From an uncultured Clostridia bacterium (GTDB lineage: Bacteria > Bacillota > Clostridia > Christensenellales > Borkfalkiaceae), in the NCBI GenBank assembly GCA_947626575.1, contig CANQSR010000007.1:1-64000 (forward strand): 64,000 bases of DNA. The letters run 5' to 3'. The notes beneath the pieces were generated by a model. It was given only the letters and a program-made list of their open reading frames with translations. It was not told the origin of the DNA and did not search any database. Below, in pieces: positions 8,970 to 17,800 of the stretch (position 1 is the stretch's first letter; each line of letters starts with the position of its first letter). The translations under genes and the position numbers were made by a program.

Positions 8970-10658
8970 ATGGGCGCATGGGACATCGTGAAAATCGTGA
9001 TGCAGATCTTCGGCGGCATGGGGACCTTCCTCATCGGCATGAAGATGCTCTCCGATAATATGACGCGCCTCGCCCACGGCAAGCTGCAACGCATGCTCAA
9101 CAGAACGGCGAAGAGCCGCTTTGCGGGCGTCGGCATCGGCACCGCGATGACCATCCTCGGACAGAGTTCTGCCTTTACGACGGTCATGGTCGTCGGCCTC
9201 GTCAACGCGGGCATCATGACGCTCTTTCAGGCGACGGCCGTCATCATGGGCGCGAACATCGGCACCACGCTCAACGCGTGGGTCATCGCGCTCGCGGGGT
9301 CGGATATCACGGCGCTCTTTCTTGCGCTCGCCGCCGCCGGCGTGTTCATCACCATGTTCTCCAAGAGCGAACGGATGAAGTCGCTCGGCAACGTCATCGC
9401 CGCCTTCGGCCTCATCTTCGTGGGCCTCAAATTCATGTCCTCGGCGCTCACCTTCGAGCGCGGCTCCGATGCCTTCAACGCCGTATCGGGCATCCTCTCT
9501 TCCATCCAAAATCCCGCGCTGTTGCTTCTTCTCGGCATCGCCATCACGGCGCTCGTGCAGTCGTCCACGGCCGTCAACGCCATCATCATCACCATGGCCT
9601 CTCTCGGCATGGTCATAGGCGGGGGCGGCAACGCGCCCCTCTACATCATCATCGGCTCCAACATCGGCACCTGCGTCACGGCGCTCATCTCCTCGCTCGG
9701 CGCCTCGCAAAACGCCAAGCGCGCGGCCGTCATCCACTTCCTCTTCAACTTCTTCGGCGCCATCATCTTTATGATCGTGCTGGTGTGCTGGACGGGCTTT
9801 GCGGATACCGTGCTTGCGGGCATGGTACCCTCGGATATCACGCTGTTCGGCAAACAGGGCCTCGGCCCCACCTTGCAGATCGCCACCTTCCACACGCTGT
9901 TCAACGTCATCAACACCCTGCTGTTTTTGCCCTTCATCAAGGGGTTCGTGTGGCTCGCCGACCATATCGTGCGCGATAAGAAGAAGGAGCCTGCGGGACC
10001 GGATACGGTCATCTTCGCCCCGCTCGACGAACGCCTCATGCGAAGCCCTTCCGTCGCGCTCGGCTTTTTGTATCAGCAGACGGGCAAGATGTTCTCTTAC
10101 GCCATGGATACGCTCGACGTCTCCTTCGGCGGCTTCCTCCGCAAGGATGAGAATGTGGCGGAGACCGTCGCGGACAAGAATCGCGAACTCGCCGAGGCAA
10201 ACCGTCTCGCCGTATCCTACCTCGTGAAGATCTCCACGGCCTCCCTCGTCACCGAGGATGAGAGTACCGTCTCCACCTTGCACTATGTTCTCAACGACAT
10301 CATGCGTATCGGCGAACTCGCCGATAACGTCACCAAATACACCCACCACTATGTGAGCGACGCGCTGGTCTTTTCCGATGAATTTTTGGAGATGATCCGC
10401 GATATGTACGAAAAGATCAAGAAGCTCTATGTCCTCTCGCTGGCGACCTTCCTCTACCGCGACAAGGAAAGCCTCGCGGATGTGGACGCCTTGGAGGACG
10501 AGATCGACAGGGCCCGCCGCGCCTGCGTGGACAGGCATATCAAGCGTCTCAACGAGGGGAAATGCCAGCCGCAGAATTCCGGCGTGTTCATCAACCTCGT
10601 CGGCAATTTGGAGCGTGCGGCCGACCACATCACCTATATCGCCCATTCCATCGAATAA
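8970..10658 (+). CDS. Na/Pi cotransporter family protein with PhoU-like tail
   Basis: A 562-residue membrane protein of the NptA/PNaS family, which couples phosphate uptake to sodium entry. The two inverted-repeat halves carry the family QSS motifs: GQSSAFTTVMVVG with GANIGTT in the first half, and LVQSSTAVNAI with GSNIGTC in the second. About eight to nine hydrophobic segments span residues 1-330. The C-terminal 200 residues are soluble, helical and PhoU-like, a common arrangement in Bacillota. The start at 8970 is set by the upstream promoter; the ribosome-binding site is weak. It is probably the only gene of its transcript, or reads into the arabinofuranosidase 36 bases downstream. Confidence 0.88.
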   Translation: MGAWDIVKIVMQIFGGMGTFLIGMKMLSDNMTRLAHGKLQRMLNRTAKSRFAGVGIGTAMTILGQSSAFTTVMVVGLVNAGIMTLFQATAVIMGANIGTTLNAWVIALAGSDITALFLALAAAGVFITMFSKSERMKSLGNVIAAFGLIFVGLKFMSSALTFERGSDAFNAVSGILSSIQNPALLLLLGIAITALVQSSTAVNAIIITMASLGMVIGGGGNAPLYIIIGSNIGTCVTALISSLGASQNAKRAAVIHFLFNFFGAIIFMIVLVCWTGFADTVLAGMVPSDITLFGKQGLGPTLQIATFHTLFNVINTLLFLPFIKGFVWLADHIVRDKKKEPAGPDTVIFAPLDERLMRSPSVALGFLYQQTGKMFSYAMDTLDVSFGGFLRKDENVAETVADKNRELAEANRLAVSYLVKISTASLVTEDESTVSTLHYVLNDIMRIGELADNVTKYTHHYVSDALVFSDEFLEMIRDMYEKIKKLYVLSLATFLYRDKESLADVDALEDEIDRARRACVDRHIKRLNEGKCQPQNSGVFINLVGNLERAADHITYIAHSIE

Positions 10659-10694
10659 ACCCAATCAATGCGGCCGCGGCCGCAGGAGAACATC

Positions 10695-12656
10695 ATGAAA
10701 ATCTCATTTACGAGACAGGATAAGACGCCCGTGAAGGCAGGGGGCGTCGGCCTCTTCATCGAGGATATCAATTACGCCATCGACGGAGGCCTCTATGCCG
10801 AAATGCTCGAAAACCGCAATTTCGAGGCCAAGGAAGTAAGCGGCAAGTGGGATAATTACGCCGTAAAGCCCGACGGCGGATATGCGTGGGAAGCCTACCC
10901 CGCAGGCGCTTCGACGCAGATGAAGATCAAGACGGACAGGCCGCTCTTCCCCGAAAATCCCCACTACATGCGCTTTACCGCGGCGGCGGGCGAGGGCATG
11001 AAGAACAGGGCATACGACGGCATCTATTTAAGGCGCGGCGCCGAATACAAGATCTCCTTCTGGATGCGCGCATACGATTACCGCGGGAAGGCGCTCGCGG
11101 GCGTATTCAAGGACGGCGTGCCGCTCTTCAAGAAGAAGTTCAAGGCGCGCCCCGACGGCAAGTGGCACCACTATACCTGCCGCTTCAAATGCAAAGTGGA
11201 AGCCGAGCGCGCGGATTTCGTTTTTGAACTGCTGGGCGCGGGCATGGTACACCTCGATTGCTTCTCGATGATGCCCTGCGACGCCATTTTCGGCGTTTTC
11301 CGCAGGGACCTTGCCGAACTCATGAAGGATTTGAAGCCGGGATTTTTGCGCTTTCCGGGCGGATGCGTCGTAGAGGGGAACGGCCTCGAAAACCGCTATC
11401 TCTGGAAGGAATCGGTGGGGCAGAAGGAACGCCGCCGCCAAAATTGGAACCGCTGGGCCGTGGAACGGGCGGGCGACTCGGAGGAGCTTCGCTGTCCCTT
11501 CCCGCATTACGGCCAGACGCTCGGCATCGGATTTTACGAATATTTCCGCCTCGCGGAGTACCTCGGCGCGAAGCCGCTCCCCGTCCTCTCCGTCGGCATC
11601 GCATGTCAATATATGTCCACTGAATTTGTTCCGCTCGGCGATCCCGCGCTGGAAACTTATATTCAGGATGCGCTCGATCTCGTGGAATTTGCCAACGGCG
11701 GGCCTGAGACGATGTGGGGGAAACTCCGCGCCGACCTCGGCCATCCCGCGCCCTTCGGGCTGGAATATCTTGCCCTTGGAAATGAGCAATGGGTGGCAAA
11801 ACCCGTGCAAAAAGATACGAACATGCCCGCATCCAACGAGTTTTACAAGCGGTTCGAACTCTTTGAAGAGCGCATCCATGCCGTGTATCCCGCGATCAAG
11901 ATCGTGGGAACGGCGGGGCCTTCTTTCGGCACGGAAAGCTATCGAAGCGCATGGGATTGGACGCGTGAAAAACTTCGTGAAAACGCAAATTTTGTCTACT
12001 GTACGGATGAGCATTTCTATGTCACGCCGCAATGGCTTTACGACCATGCCAACGTCTATGACGGCTATCCGCGCGGCCCGCTCGTCTATGTGGGCGAGTT
12101 CGCCGCCCACGTGAACATCCCCGGCAAGACGCTGTTCAAAACGCCCGCCGCCAACTGTTGGGAGAGCGCGCTCGCGGAGGCCGCCTTCATGACGGGCATG
12201 GAGAGAAATTCCGACGTCGTCGTGATGAGGTCGTATGCGCCGCTCTTGGGCCGCCTCGGTTACACGCAGTGGAGCCCCAATCTCATCTGGTTCGACGGGA
12301 AGGCCGCCTACGGCTCGGCAAATTATCACGTGCAAAAGCTGTATTCGCTGTACACGGGCGATTTTGCGCTGAAAACGGCCGCAGACATGCCGCATATCTA
12401 TGCTTCGGCGACCGAGCGCGACGGCTTCACGTTTGTGAAGGTGGCCAACGCGACGGAGGAGACGGTGGATGCGGAGGTGGAGGCCGACTACGATTTCGGT
12501 TCGCTCACGCGCATCATCTGCCTCACGGGCGGCGCACTCGATTACAATACCCCCGAAGAACCGGATAAGATCGTTCCGCAGGAGATCGCGCCGACCGCGC
12601 CCCGCGCAGTCCGTCTTTCTCCCCGCAGTTTCTATGTTCTCGTATTCAGAAAATAA
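10695..12656 (+). CDS. Alpha-L-arabinofuranosidase, GH51
   Basis: A glycoside hydrolase of 653 residues that removes terminal arabinofuranosyl units from plant polysaccharides or oligosaccharides. The N-terminus has the family GLFIEDINYAIDGGLYAEM signature. The acid/base Glu is residue 364 in LALGNEQW, and the nucleophile Glu is residue 468 in VYVGEFA. There is no signal peptide, so it probably works inside the cell on imported oligosaccharides. GGAG precedes the ATG at 10695; an upstream in-frame ATG at 10668 lacks such a site. No sugar transporter or regulator lies nearby, so substrate supply is unclear. Confidence 0.88.
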   Translation: MKISFTRQDKTPVKAGGVGLFIEDINYAIDGGLYAEMLENRNFEAKEVSGKWDNYAVKPDGGYAWEAYPAGASTQMKIKTDRPLFPENPHYMRFTAAAGEGMKNRAYDGIYLRRGAEYKISFWMRAYDYRGKALAGVFKDGVPLFKKKFKARPDGKWHHYTCRFKCKVEAERADFVFELLGAGMVHLDCFSMMPCDAIFGVFRRDLAELMKDLKPGFLRFPGGCVVEGNGLENRYLWKESVGQKERRRQNWNRWAVERAGDSEELRCPFPHYGQTLGIGFYEYFRLAEYLGAKPLPVLSVGIACQYMSTEFVPLGDPALETYIQDALDLVEFANGGPETMWGKLRADLGHPAPFGLEYLALGNEQWVAKPVQKDTNMPASNEFYKRFELFEERIHAVYPAIKIVGTAGPSFGTESYRSAWDWTREKLRENANFVYCTDEHFYVTPQWLYDHANVYDGYPRGPLVYVGEFAAHVNIPGKTLFKTPAANCWESALAEAAFMTGMERNSDVVVMRSYAPLLGRLGYTQWSPNLIWFDGKAAYGSANYHVQKLYSLYTGDFALKTAADMPHIYASATERDGFTFVKVANATEETVDAEVEADYDFGSLTRIICLTGGALDYNTPEEPDKIVPQEIAPTAPRAVRLSPRSFYVLVFRK

Positions 12657-12713
12657 GAGCACGGCGGGTTCCCGCATACGGCTTGCGAAAGAGCCGCGAT
12701 ATCGGAGGAGCGT

Positions 12714-13391
12714 ATGAATAGGGAAGAATTGCTTGCAAAGTACGCCGAAGTTTCGGTGGAACTCTATTACCGGTTGGAACGCGCGCTCGCCGCGTCGGCG
12801 CGCGTGGAGTTTTCGGACGGCAAGGCCCGCCTGATGTTTGCGGGGGAAGAACAGACGCTCCCGATGAACGGGTTCTATGTGTTGTTCGATAAGTGTTCGT
12901 CGCCCAAGCGCATCGTGCGCATCGGGACGCATGAACCCACCAACCCCAACGGGCTATTGCCGCGGCTCTTCAATCATTTCGGCGGCGGCAAGAACCGCAG
13001 TATCCTGCGCAAGCACATCGGAAGCGCGCTGCTCGCGGAGGAGCCGAGAAAGCTCGCCAAATGGATGTTGAAGAAGGAGCGGGGAGACGCCGCCACGGAG
13101 CGCGCCGTCACGGCATACATGGAAGAGCATTTTGAGGCGGCCTTCCTGCCCGTGGAAGATCTCAAAGCGCTCGGCCCGCTCGAAAAATATCTCATCTCCG
13201 CCGTTGCGACGGCAACGGTGACCGACCCCGCGCTCTCGGCCGCCCGCGAAGGCTGGCTGGGGAACAGTTGTGCGGAGGCGACGGTCGCCGAATACGGCGT
13301 GTGGAACGACGACCACGTCAAGTGGCGTCCGAAGGACGAAGCGGAGCTGAAAAAACTTCTCCGCACCTTGGAAAAGTACATCGGAAAATGA
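12714..13391 (+). CDS. GIY-YIG-like nuclease family protein
   Basis: The protein has 225 residues. The segment FYVLFDKCSSPKRIVRIGTH (about residues 47-66), followed by LLPRLFNHFGGGKNRSILRKHIG, resembles the GIY-YIG fold: a strand pair, a conserved basic helix and a short loop of the kind seen in a small family of uncharacterised bacterial proteins. The strict GIY and YIG tripeptides are not present in canonical form, so nuclease activity is uncertain. GGAGG lies six bases before the ATG. A bidirectional terminator follows at 13465. Confidence 0.5.
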   Translation: MNREELLAKYAEVSVELYYRLERALAASARVEFSDGKARLMFAGEEQTLPMNGFYVLFDKCSSPKRIVRIGTHEPTNPNGLLPRLFNHFGGGKNRSILRKHIGSALLAEEPRKLAKWMLKKERGDAATERAVTAYMEEHFEAAFLPVEDLKALGPLEKYLISAVATATVTDPALSAAREGWLGNSCAEATVAEYGVWNDDHVKWRPKDEAELKKLLRTLEKYIGK

Positions 13392-13464
13392 CCTCTCTCC
13401 TTCCGTTTTGGGCATATGGGGTCGGGTTTTGAACGGCAATCGACGATTTCGGAAGGGATAATAA

Positions 13465-13494
13465 AACAGCGGAGAGCATCTCTCCGCTGTTTTT
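13465..13494. terminator. Bidirectional terminator
   Basis: CAGCGGAGAG and CTCTCCGCTG form a perfect 10-bp stem around CAT. A T-run follows on the + strand, and an A-rich 5' flank gives TTTTATTA on the - strand. It serves both the GIY-YIG-like gene and the convergent hydrolase gene. Confidence 0.85.
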
Positions 13495-13531
13495 CCGTAT
13501 CCCTCAATACTAATTGCATTTCATTTTTCGT

Positions 13532-14515
13532 TTATAAATTCGCTTTGAAAAACGTCTCGATCTTGCCGAACGGGATGACGTCGAGCCGGTCGTAAAGGTC
13601 GGTGTGTACGGCGTTGGGGATGATGAGAAGTTCCTTGTTCGCCGTATATTTGCTGTCCTTTGTCATCGCGGCATAGGCATCTTTCGAGAAGTAGCAGGAG
13701 TGCGCCTTTTCGCCGTGAATGATGAGGACCGCGCTCCGTATCTCGTTGCTGTAAGCGAGGATGGGCATATTCATAAACGAGAGCGCGGAAGTCTTGTTCC
13801 ACCCGCCGTTGGAGTTTAGACTGCGGACATGGTACCCCCGTTTTGTCTTGTAGTAGTCATAATAATCCTTTACGAAGAAGGGCGCATCGGCGGGAAGCGG
13901 ATCGACGACCCCGCCGCCGAGTTCATAGTTGCCGTTCTTGTAATCGGCGATACGCTGTGCGTTGAGCGCCTTTTTGGTCTCATGGCGCGCCTCTTCGCTG
14001 TCCGCCGCGTCGAAGTAGCCTTTGGCGTTGACGCGCGTCATGTCGTACATGGTGGAGGCGACGGTCGCCTTGATTCTCGTATCCATCGCCGCGGCATTCA
14101 AGGCCATGCCGCCCCAGCCGCAGATGCCAAGGATGCCGATCTTCTCCGCGTCCGCATCCTCGCGGCAGGAGAGGAAGTCCACCGCCGCCGAAAAGTCCTC
14201 GGTGTTGATATCGGGCGAAGCCACATAGCGGGGCGTCCCGCCGCTCTCGCCCGTAAACGAGGGGTCGAACGCGATCGCGAGGAAGCCGCGCTTTGCAAGC
14301 TCCTGCGCATACAGCCCCGAACTCTGCTCCTTGACCGCGCCGAAGGGGCCGCAGACGGCGATCGCAGGGAGCTTGCCTTCCGCATGTTTCGGCTTATACA
14401 CGTCGCAGGCGAGCGTGATGCCGTAACGGTTATGGAACGTCGCCTTTTCGTGATGGACCTGTTCGCTCTTTGGGAAAACCTTATCCCATTCCTTCGTTAA
14501 TTTCAATTCTTCCAT
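13532..14515 (-). CDS. Alpha/beta hydrolase, dienelactone-hydrolase-like
   Basis: A cytoplasmic alpha/beta hydrolase of 327 residues. The nucleophile elbow reads GICGWGG, so the nucleophile appears to be a cysteine, as in dienelactone hydrolases. The acid is likely in the AVLIIHGEKAHS region, and the catalytic His is in IPNAVHTDLYD near the end. Its start lies five bases after the stop of the acetyltransferase gene, so both are in one operon transcribed away from the LysR gene at 15214. The substrate is unknown. A copy of the dispersed GGACATGGTA word lies inside the gene and encodes YHVR. Confidence 0.82.
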   Translation of the reverse strand: MEELKLTKEWDKVFPKSEQVHHEKATFHNRYGITLACDVYKPKHAEGKLPAIAVCGPFGAVKEQSSGLYAQELAKRGFLAIAFDPSFTGESGGTPRYVASPDINTEDFSAAVDFLSCREDADAEKIGILGICGWGGMALNAAAMDTRIKATVASTMYDMTRVNAKGYFDAADSEEARHETKKALNAQRIADYKNGNYELGGGVVDPLPADAPFFVKDYYDYYKTKRGYHVRSLNSNGGWNKTSALSFMNMPILAYSNEIRSAVLIIHGEKAHSCYFSKDAYAAMTKDSKYTANKELLIIPNAVHTDLYDRLDVIPFGKIETFFKANL

Positions 14516-14519
14516 AATT

Positions 14520-15089
14520 TTACTCCTTGATGGTTTTTATAATTTTTGCGGGAACGCCCGCTACAACGGCATTTTCGGGGACATCCTTTGTGACGACCGC
14601 GCCCGCGCCTACAACGGCCCCGTCGCCGATCGTCACCCCCGGCAGAATGGTGGCGTGTGCGCCGATCCAAACTTTGTTCCCGATCTTCACGGGCGCGGGC
14701 AACATATTGCCGCGGCGGGCGGGATGCAGATCGTGATTTAAGGTTGCGATCACGACTTGTTGGCCGATGAGGACGTCGTCACCGATCTCGATGCCGCCCT
14801 GATCTTGAAAACAGCACCCCGAATTGATAAAGACGCGCTTGCCGAGCGTGATATTCAGCCCATAATCGGTGGAGAAGGGCGGAAACAGCCCGAAGGTCTC
14901 GTCATACTCCCTTCCGATGAGTTCGAAGAAAAGCCGCCGCAGTTCTTCGGGCGCGTGGTATTTCCCGTTGATCTCCGCCGTAAGCGCAAGCGCTCTTTGA
15001 GACATCTCGTGCATATAGAGGTGCGTATCCGACCCCGCGGCGAGGTATGTTCTCGCTTTCATAGCTTGGGTAAATTGTTCTCTCGTCAT
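14520..15089 (-). CDS. maa: Maltose/galactoside O-acetyltransferase family
   Basis: A left-handed beta-helix sugar O-acetyltransferase of 189 residues. Hexapeptide-repeat turns are visible from about residue 75 onward ([22 protein letters not shown] and [33 protein letters not shown]). The catalytic His is in LNHDLHP, and the N-terminal MAA cap ([19 protein letters not shown]) is present. It would move acetyl groups from acetyl-CoA to free sugars. It is the first gene of a two-gene operon with the hydrolase and is divergent from a LysR gene that probably controls it. Confidence 0.85.
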   Translation of the reverse strand: MTREQFTQAMKARTYLAAGSDTHLYMHEMSQRALALTAEINGKYHAPEELRRLFFELIGREYDETFGLFPPFSTDYGLNITLGKRVFINSGCCFQDQGGIEIGDDVLIGQQVVIATLNHDLHPARRGNMLPAPVKIGNKVWIGAHATILPGVTIGDGAVVGAGAVVTKDVPENAVVAGVPAKIIKTIKE

Positions 15090-15109
15090 GTTCGCCTCGC
15101 TATACGGGT

Positions 15110-15196
15110 ATTATAAGGCGGGAACGTATAATATGTCAAATACTTATATTTTATAGTTTTCCTATGCTTGACAAGCATAGTTTGCGGCGGTATAAT
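15110..15196. promoter_or_regulatory. Back-to-back promoters with LysR-type palindrome
   Basis: On the + strand TTGACA (15168-15173) and TATAAT (15191-15196) are 17 bp apart and drive the LysR gene. On the - strand TTGACA (15139-15134) and TATAAT (15115-15110) are 18 bp apart and drive the acetyltransferase operon. CTATGCTTG-A-CAAGCATAG (15162-15180) is a perfect palindrome over the LysR -35 box and just upstream of the divergent -35 box. That is the expected site for autorepression together with control of the neighbouring operon. Confidence 0.8.
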
Positions 15197-15213
15197 CTTC
15201 TCAAAGGTGATTT

Positions 15214-16092
15214 ATGGAACTTCGGGAACTCAAATATTTTTTGGCGGTCGCACGGGAAGAGAGTATTCTGAAAGCGGCGGAGGCGCTGTATGTATCCCAG
15301 CCCAACCTTTCGCGGCAGATGAAGCGTTTGGAAGAAGAACTCGGCAGGCAGCTCTTCCTCCGCGGGAGCAGAAAGATCACGCTCACCGAAGCGGGAGAAC
15401 TGCTCAAAAAGCGCGCCGAAGAGATTTTAGACCTATATCAAAAGACGGAAACGGAACTTTCCTCGCCCGTCACGGAAATTCGTGGCGATGTCTATATCGG
15501 CGGGGGCGAAAGTTACGCCCTGCAAATCGTTGCAAAAGCGGCGTTTGCCGTGCGGGAAAAATATCCCGCCGTCAAATTTCATTTGTTCAGCGGGGATATG
15601 GCGGCCGTCATGGAAAAGCTCGATAAAGGACTCATCGACTTCGGTATCTTCATCGAACCCGCAGATCTTGCAAAGTATGAATATCTCCGTCTGCCTCTCG
15701 TGGATACCTGGGGCGTTCTCATGCGGAAGGATAGCCCGCTCGCGGAAAAGGAATTTGTCACGCCCGAAGATCTATGGGATGCGCCTCTTATCCGCTCCCG
15801 CCATTCCTTGGATAAGAGCATCGTCACCGATTGGTTTCAAAGGCGGTCGGACGAGTTGAATATCGTCGCCACATACGACCTCTTATATAACGCCTCGCTA
15901 CTCGTCGCCGAGGGCGTAGGATATGCCGTGGGGCTTGAACACATCATCAATACGTCGGGAAACAGCGAACTCTGTTTCCGTCCGCTCTCCCCGAAGCTCG
16001 TATCCCATCTCGATATCGCTTGGAAAAAATATCAGGTGTTCCCCAAGAGCGCCGAGGCCTTTTTGAATGAATTAAAGGTGCGGCTCGCATAG
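15214..16092 (+). CDS. LysR-family transcriptional regulator
   Basis: The protein has 292 residues. The N-terminal winged helix-turn-helix is typical (MELRELKYFLAVAREES, then AAEALYVSQPNLSRQMKRLEEELG), followed by an effector-binding domain from about residue 90. The gene is divergent from the acetyltransferase/hydrolase pair with a palindrome between them, so that pair is the likely target. AAAGGTGA precedes the ATG at 15214. The inducer cannot be read from the sequence. Confidence 0.92.
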   Translation: MELRELKYFLAVAREESILKAAEALYVSQPNLSRQMKRLEEELGRQLFLRGSRKITLTEAGELLKKRAEEILDLYQKTETELSSPVTEIRGDVYIGGGESYALQIVAKAAFAVREKYPAVKFHLFSGDMAAVMEKLDKGLIDFGIFIEPADLAKYEYLRLPLVDTWGVLMRKDSPLAEKEFVTPEDLWDAPLIRSRHSLDKSIVTDWFQRRSDELNIVATYDLLYNASLLVAEGVGYAVGLEHIINTSGNSELCFRPLSPKLVSHLDIAWKKYQVFPKSAEAFLNELKVRLA

Positions 16093-16171
16093 AAACCGAA
16101 AGTCGCGGATGGGGGCGAAACGGCGTAGTTTCCACGTAATAAAAATTTTTTGGGCGATTTTTTCCGTTTCC

Positions 16172-16200
16172 TTGACAAATTTCCGCGGAAATGATATTAT
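16172..16200 (+). promoter_or_regulatory. Promoter of the ArsR-SdpI operon
   Basis: TTGACA (16172-16177) and TATTAT (16195-16200) are 17 bp apart, upstream of the ArsR-type gene at 16237. TTTCCGCGGAAAT in the spacer is a small palindrome that could be the repressor's own operator. Confidence 0.75.
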
Positions 16201-16236
16201 TTAGATGAACATCGAAATACTTACGGAGGATGAAGG

Positions 16237-16491
16237 ATGGATGTTTGGGGGGCGCTTGCCGACCGGTCTCGCCGCGAGATCCTCGACCTTTTGAAGGACC
16301 GTCCGTACACCGCAGGCGAACTTGCGGACCAATTTTCGCTTTCGCAGGCCACCGTCTCGCACCACCTTGCCGTCCTGAGAGAGACGGGCCTCGTCACGGC
16401 CGTCCGCCGCGCACAGACCATCATTTACTCCCTCGATCCGCGCGCGCTTCGTCAGCTCATGCGCGGGCTGGACGAATTTTTGAGTACCTGA
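16237..16491 (+). CDS. ArsR/SdpR-type winged-helix repressor
   Basis: A short DNA-binding protein of 84 residues consisting almost only of the winged helix-turn-helix: LADRSRREILDLL, then TAGELADQFSLSQATVSHHLAVLRETGLV. No metal-binding cysteines are present, so it belongs to the SdpR-like group rather than to metal sensors. The next gene, two bases downstream, encodes an SdpI-like membrane protein, as in the sdpRI pair of Bacillus subtilis, where the membrane protein sequesters the repressor. GGAGG precedes the ATG. Confidence 0.85.
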   Translation: MDVWGALADRSRREILDLLKDRPYTAGELADQFSLSQATVSHHLAVLRETGLVTAVRRAQTIIYSLDPRALRQLMRGLDEFLST

Positions 16492-16493
16492 TT

Positions 16494-17135
16494 ATGAGAT
16501 CTTCTGTCACATATACTGTCTTTTCGGTCGTCAATTTAATTGCCTTTGCCATCGTTGCGGCATGTCTGCCGCCGCAGGTTTCGGTGCATTTCGGGGCGGG
16601 GCTTGTGGACCGCCTCGGCTCGCCGTGGCAATTTTTGGCCCTGCCCGCCGTCTCAGCGCTCCTCTCCGTTGCGCTCTTTGTCATCGATATGCGCATGAAG
16701 CGGGGCCGTAGTGCGGTGTTTGCCGCAACAGTGCTGTGCGGCGCGCTCTTCGGCTGCCTCGGCTGGATGTTTTTCGGCATCGCCGCGCAGGGAGCGGCCT
16801 TCGGGGCGCGCGTGTACTTCCCGTATGCCTCCGTCACGGCATTGCCGCTTTCGCTCATGCTCACGGCGCTGGGGTATCTGTTGCCCGCGGCCGAACCCAT
16901 CGGGCCGCTCGGCATCTTTGCGCCCGCAAGCAGGGACGGGGACAGAGGAGGGTGGGGCAAAGTCGCCCGCTTCGGCCGCATCGTTCTGATGGCCGCGGGG
17001 ACGCTCTCTGCCGTCGTCTCCATCGTGCTTTCCTGCAATTTTAAGGCGCAGTACGATTATGTTGCCATCGCCGTATTTGTTGTGCTTGCGGCGGCGGCCG
17101 CCGTGGGCGTACATCTTTACGGCCGCACAAAGTGA
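16494..17135 (+). CDS. SdpI/DUF1648-like membrane protein
   Basis: The protein has 213 residues and about six hydrophobic segments. The sequence PPQVSVHFGAGLVDRLGS, after the first segment, matches the DUF1648/SdpI pattern (P-x-H-x-G-x-x-D-x-x-G). SdpI proteins confer immunity or act as signal receptors that inactivate their partner repressor. It is coupled to the ArsR-type gene and ends close to a terminator at 17199. The ATG at 16494 is chosen because the longer frame overlaps the repressor gene completely. Confidence 0.75.
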   Translation: MRSSVTYTVFSVVNLIAFAIVAACLPPQVSVHFGAGLVDRLGSPWQFLALPAVSALLSVALFVIDMRMKRGRSAVFAATVLCGALFGCLGWMFFGIAAQGAAFGARVYFPYASVTALPLSLMLTALGYLLPAAEPIGPLGIFAPASRDGDRGGWGKVARFGRIVLMAAGTLSAVVSIVLSCNFKAQYDYVAIAVFVVLAAAAAVGVHLYGRTK

Positions 17136-17198
17136 ACCCCATTACGCGGGTTTCGCCCCAACGCATAAAATCCGAAACCCAAGCAGTCTGATTTCACG

Positions 17199-17236
17199 AA
17201 AAAGAGCTGAACCGTGATAGGTCCGGCTCTTTTTGC
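17199..17236 (+). terminator. Terminator of the ArsR-SdpI operon
   Basis: AAAAAGAGC and GCTCTTTTT pair around an imperfectly paired inner stem (GAACC with GGTCC). The A-run and T-run on the two sides make it usable in both directions, including for the convergent zinc-ribbon gene. Confidence 0.75.
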
Positions 17237-17310
17237 CGGAATGATAGTTGCATTTCATTTATGGATTTGAAACTTTCCGAAGCCCATGGTATCTCTCCGT
17301 AATTTGAAAT

Positions 17311-17604
17311 TCAGGCTTCGTCTTTCAATATTTGCCGTACGCGGTCTAAATGTTTATAGCGGACATAGAGCAGATAACTTTCGAGCGGCAGCGCAAATTT
17401 CGCACGGACGCCCGTGCCATACGGCATAAGCACGCAATCTATATTTTCGTTTTGCAAATGTTCTTTCAGGCTATCGCCGAACGCCCGTTCCACCCGCCCT
17501 GCCAAACAAAAATCCTCGCCGTCTACGGCTCTGAGCTTCTTCCTCCCGCATTGGGGGCATCTTTCGCCCTCGCAGGCAATATTACATCCCTCGCAAAAAT
17601 TCAT
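17311..17604 (-). CDS. Small zinc-ribbon protein
   Basis: A cytoplasmic protein of 97 residues. The first 20 residues hold a zinc ribbon (FCEGCNIACEGERCPQCGRK) with two CxxC-like pairs. The remainder resembles the DUF2007-like or putative signal-transducing fold: FLAGRVERAFGDSLKEHL, IDCVLMPYG, and LLYVRYKHLDRVRQIL. GGAGG lies just before the ATG. The function is unknown; the gene stands alone between convergent and divergent neighbours. Confidence 0.7.
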   Translation of the reverse strand: MNFCEGCNIACEGERCPQCGRKKLRAVDGEDFCLAGRVERAFGDSLKEHLQNENIDCVLMPYGTGVRAKFALPLESYLLYVRYKHLDRVRQILKDEA

Positions 17605-17709
17605 AGCGACCTCCGCCTTTCCGTTTGCCGTACGATGATTATATCATACGGCCGCCCCGCAAGTCAAGCGTCTCCCGCCGTGGAAGGCCCGCCCGCGCGG
17701 TTTTCGCGC

Positions 17710-17731
17710 TTGTTCGAAAAGATTCGAACAA
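17710..17731. promoter_or_regulatory. Inverted repeat upstream of helD
   Basis: TTGTTCGAA-AAGA-TTCGAACAA is a perfect 9-bp inverted repeat about 70 bp before the HelD start. A TATGAT box follows at 17772. It has no T-run, so an operator is more likely than a terminator. It does not match the GAAC-N4-GTTC form of the Bacillota LexA box. Confidence 0.5.
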
Positions 17732-17800
17732 ATATTTTTCCGAAAACTGTTCCAAAAACTTCAAAGTGTGATATGATGTAAGATAGGTTAGGGGGACGGC

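Noticed and set aside
11028..12932. Minus-strand open frame of over 600 codons opposite the GH51 gene
   Set aside because: It mirrors a clear glycoside hydrolase with both catalytic Glu residues; the frame has no recognisable domain and no ribosome-binding site.
16230..16493. Long N-terminal extension of the SdpI-like protein across the ArsR-type gene
   Set aside because: It would overlap the repressor gene in another frame; the hydrophobic family sequence starts only at 16494.
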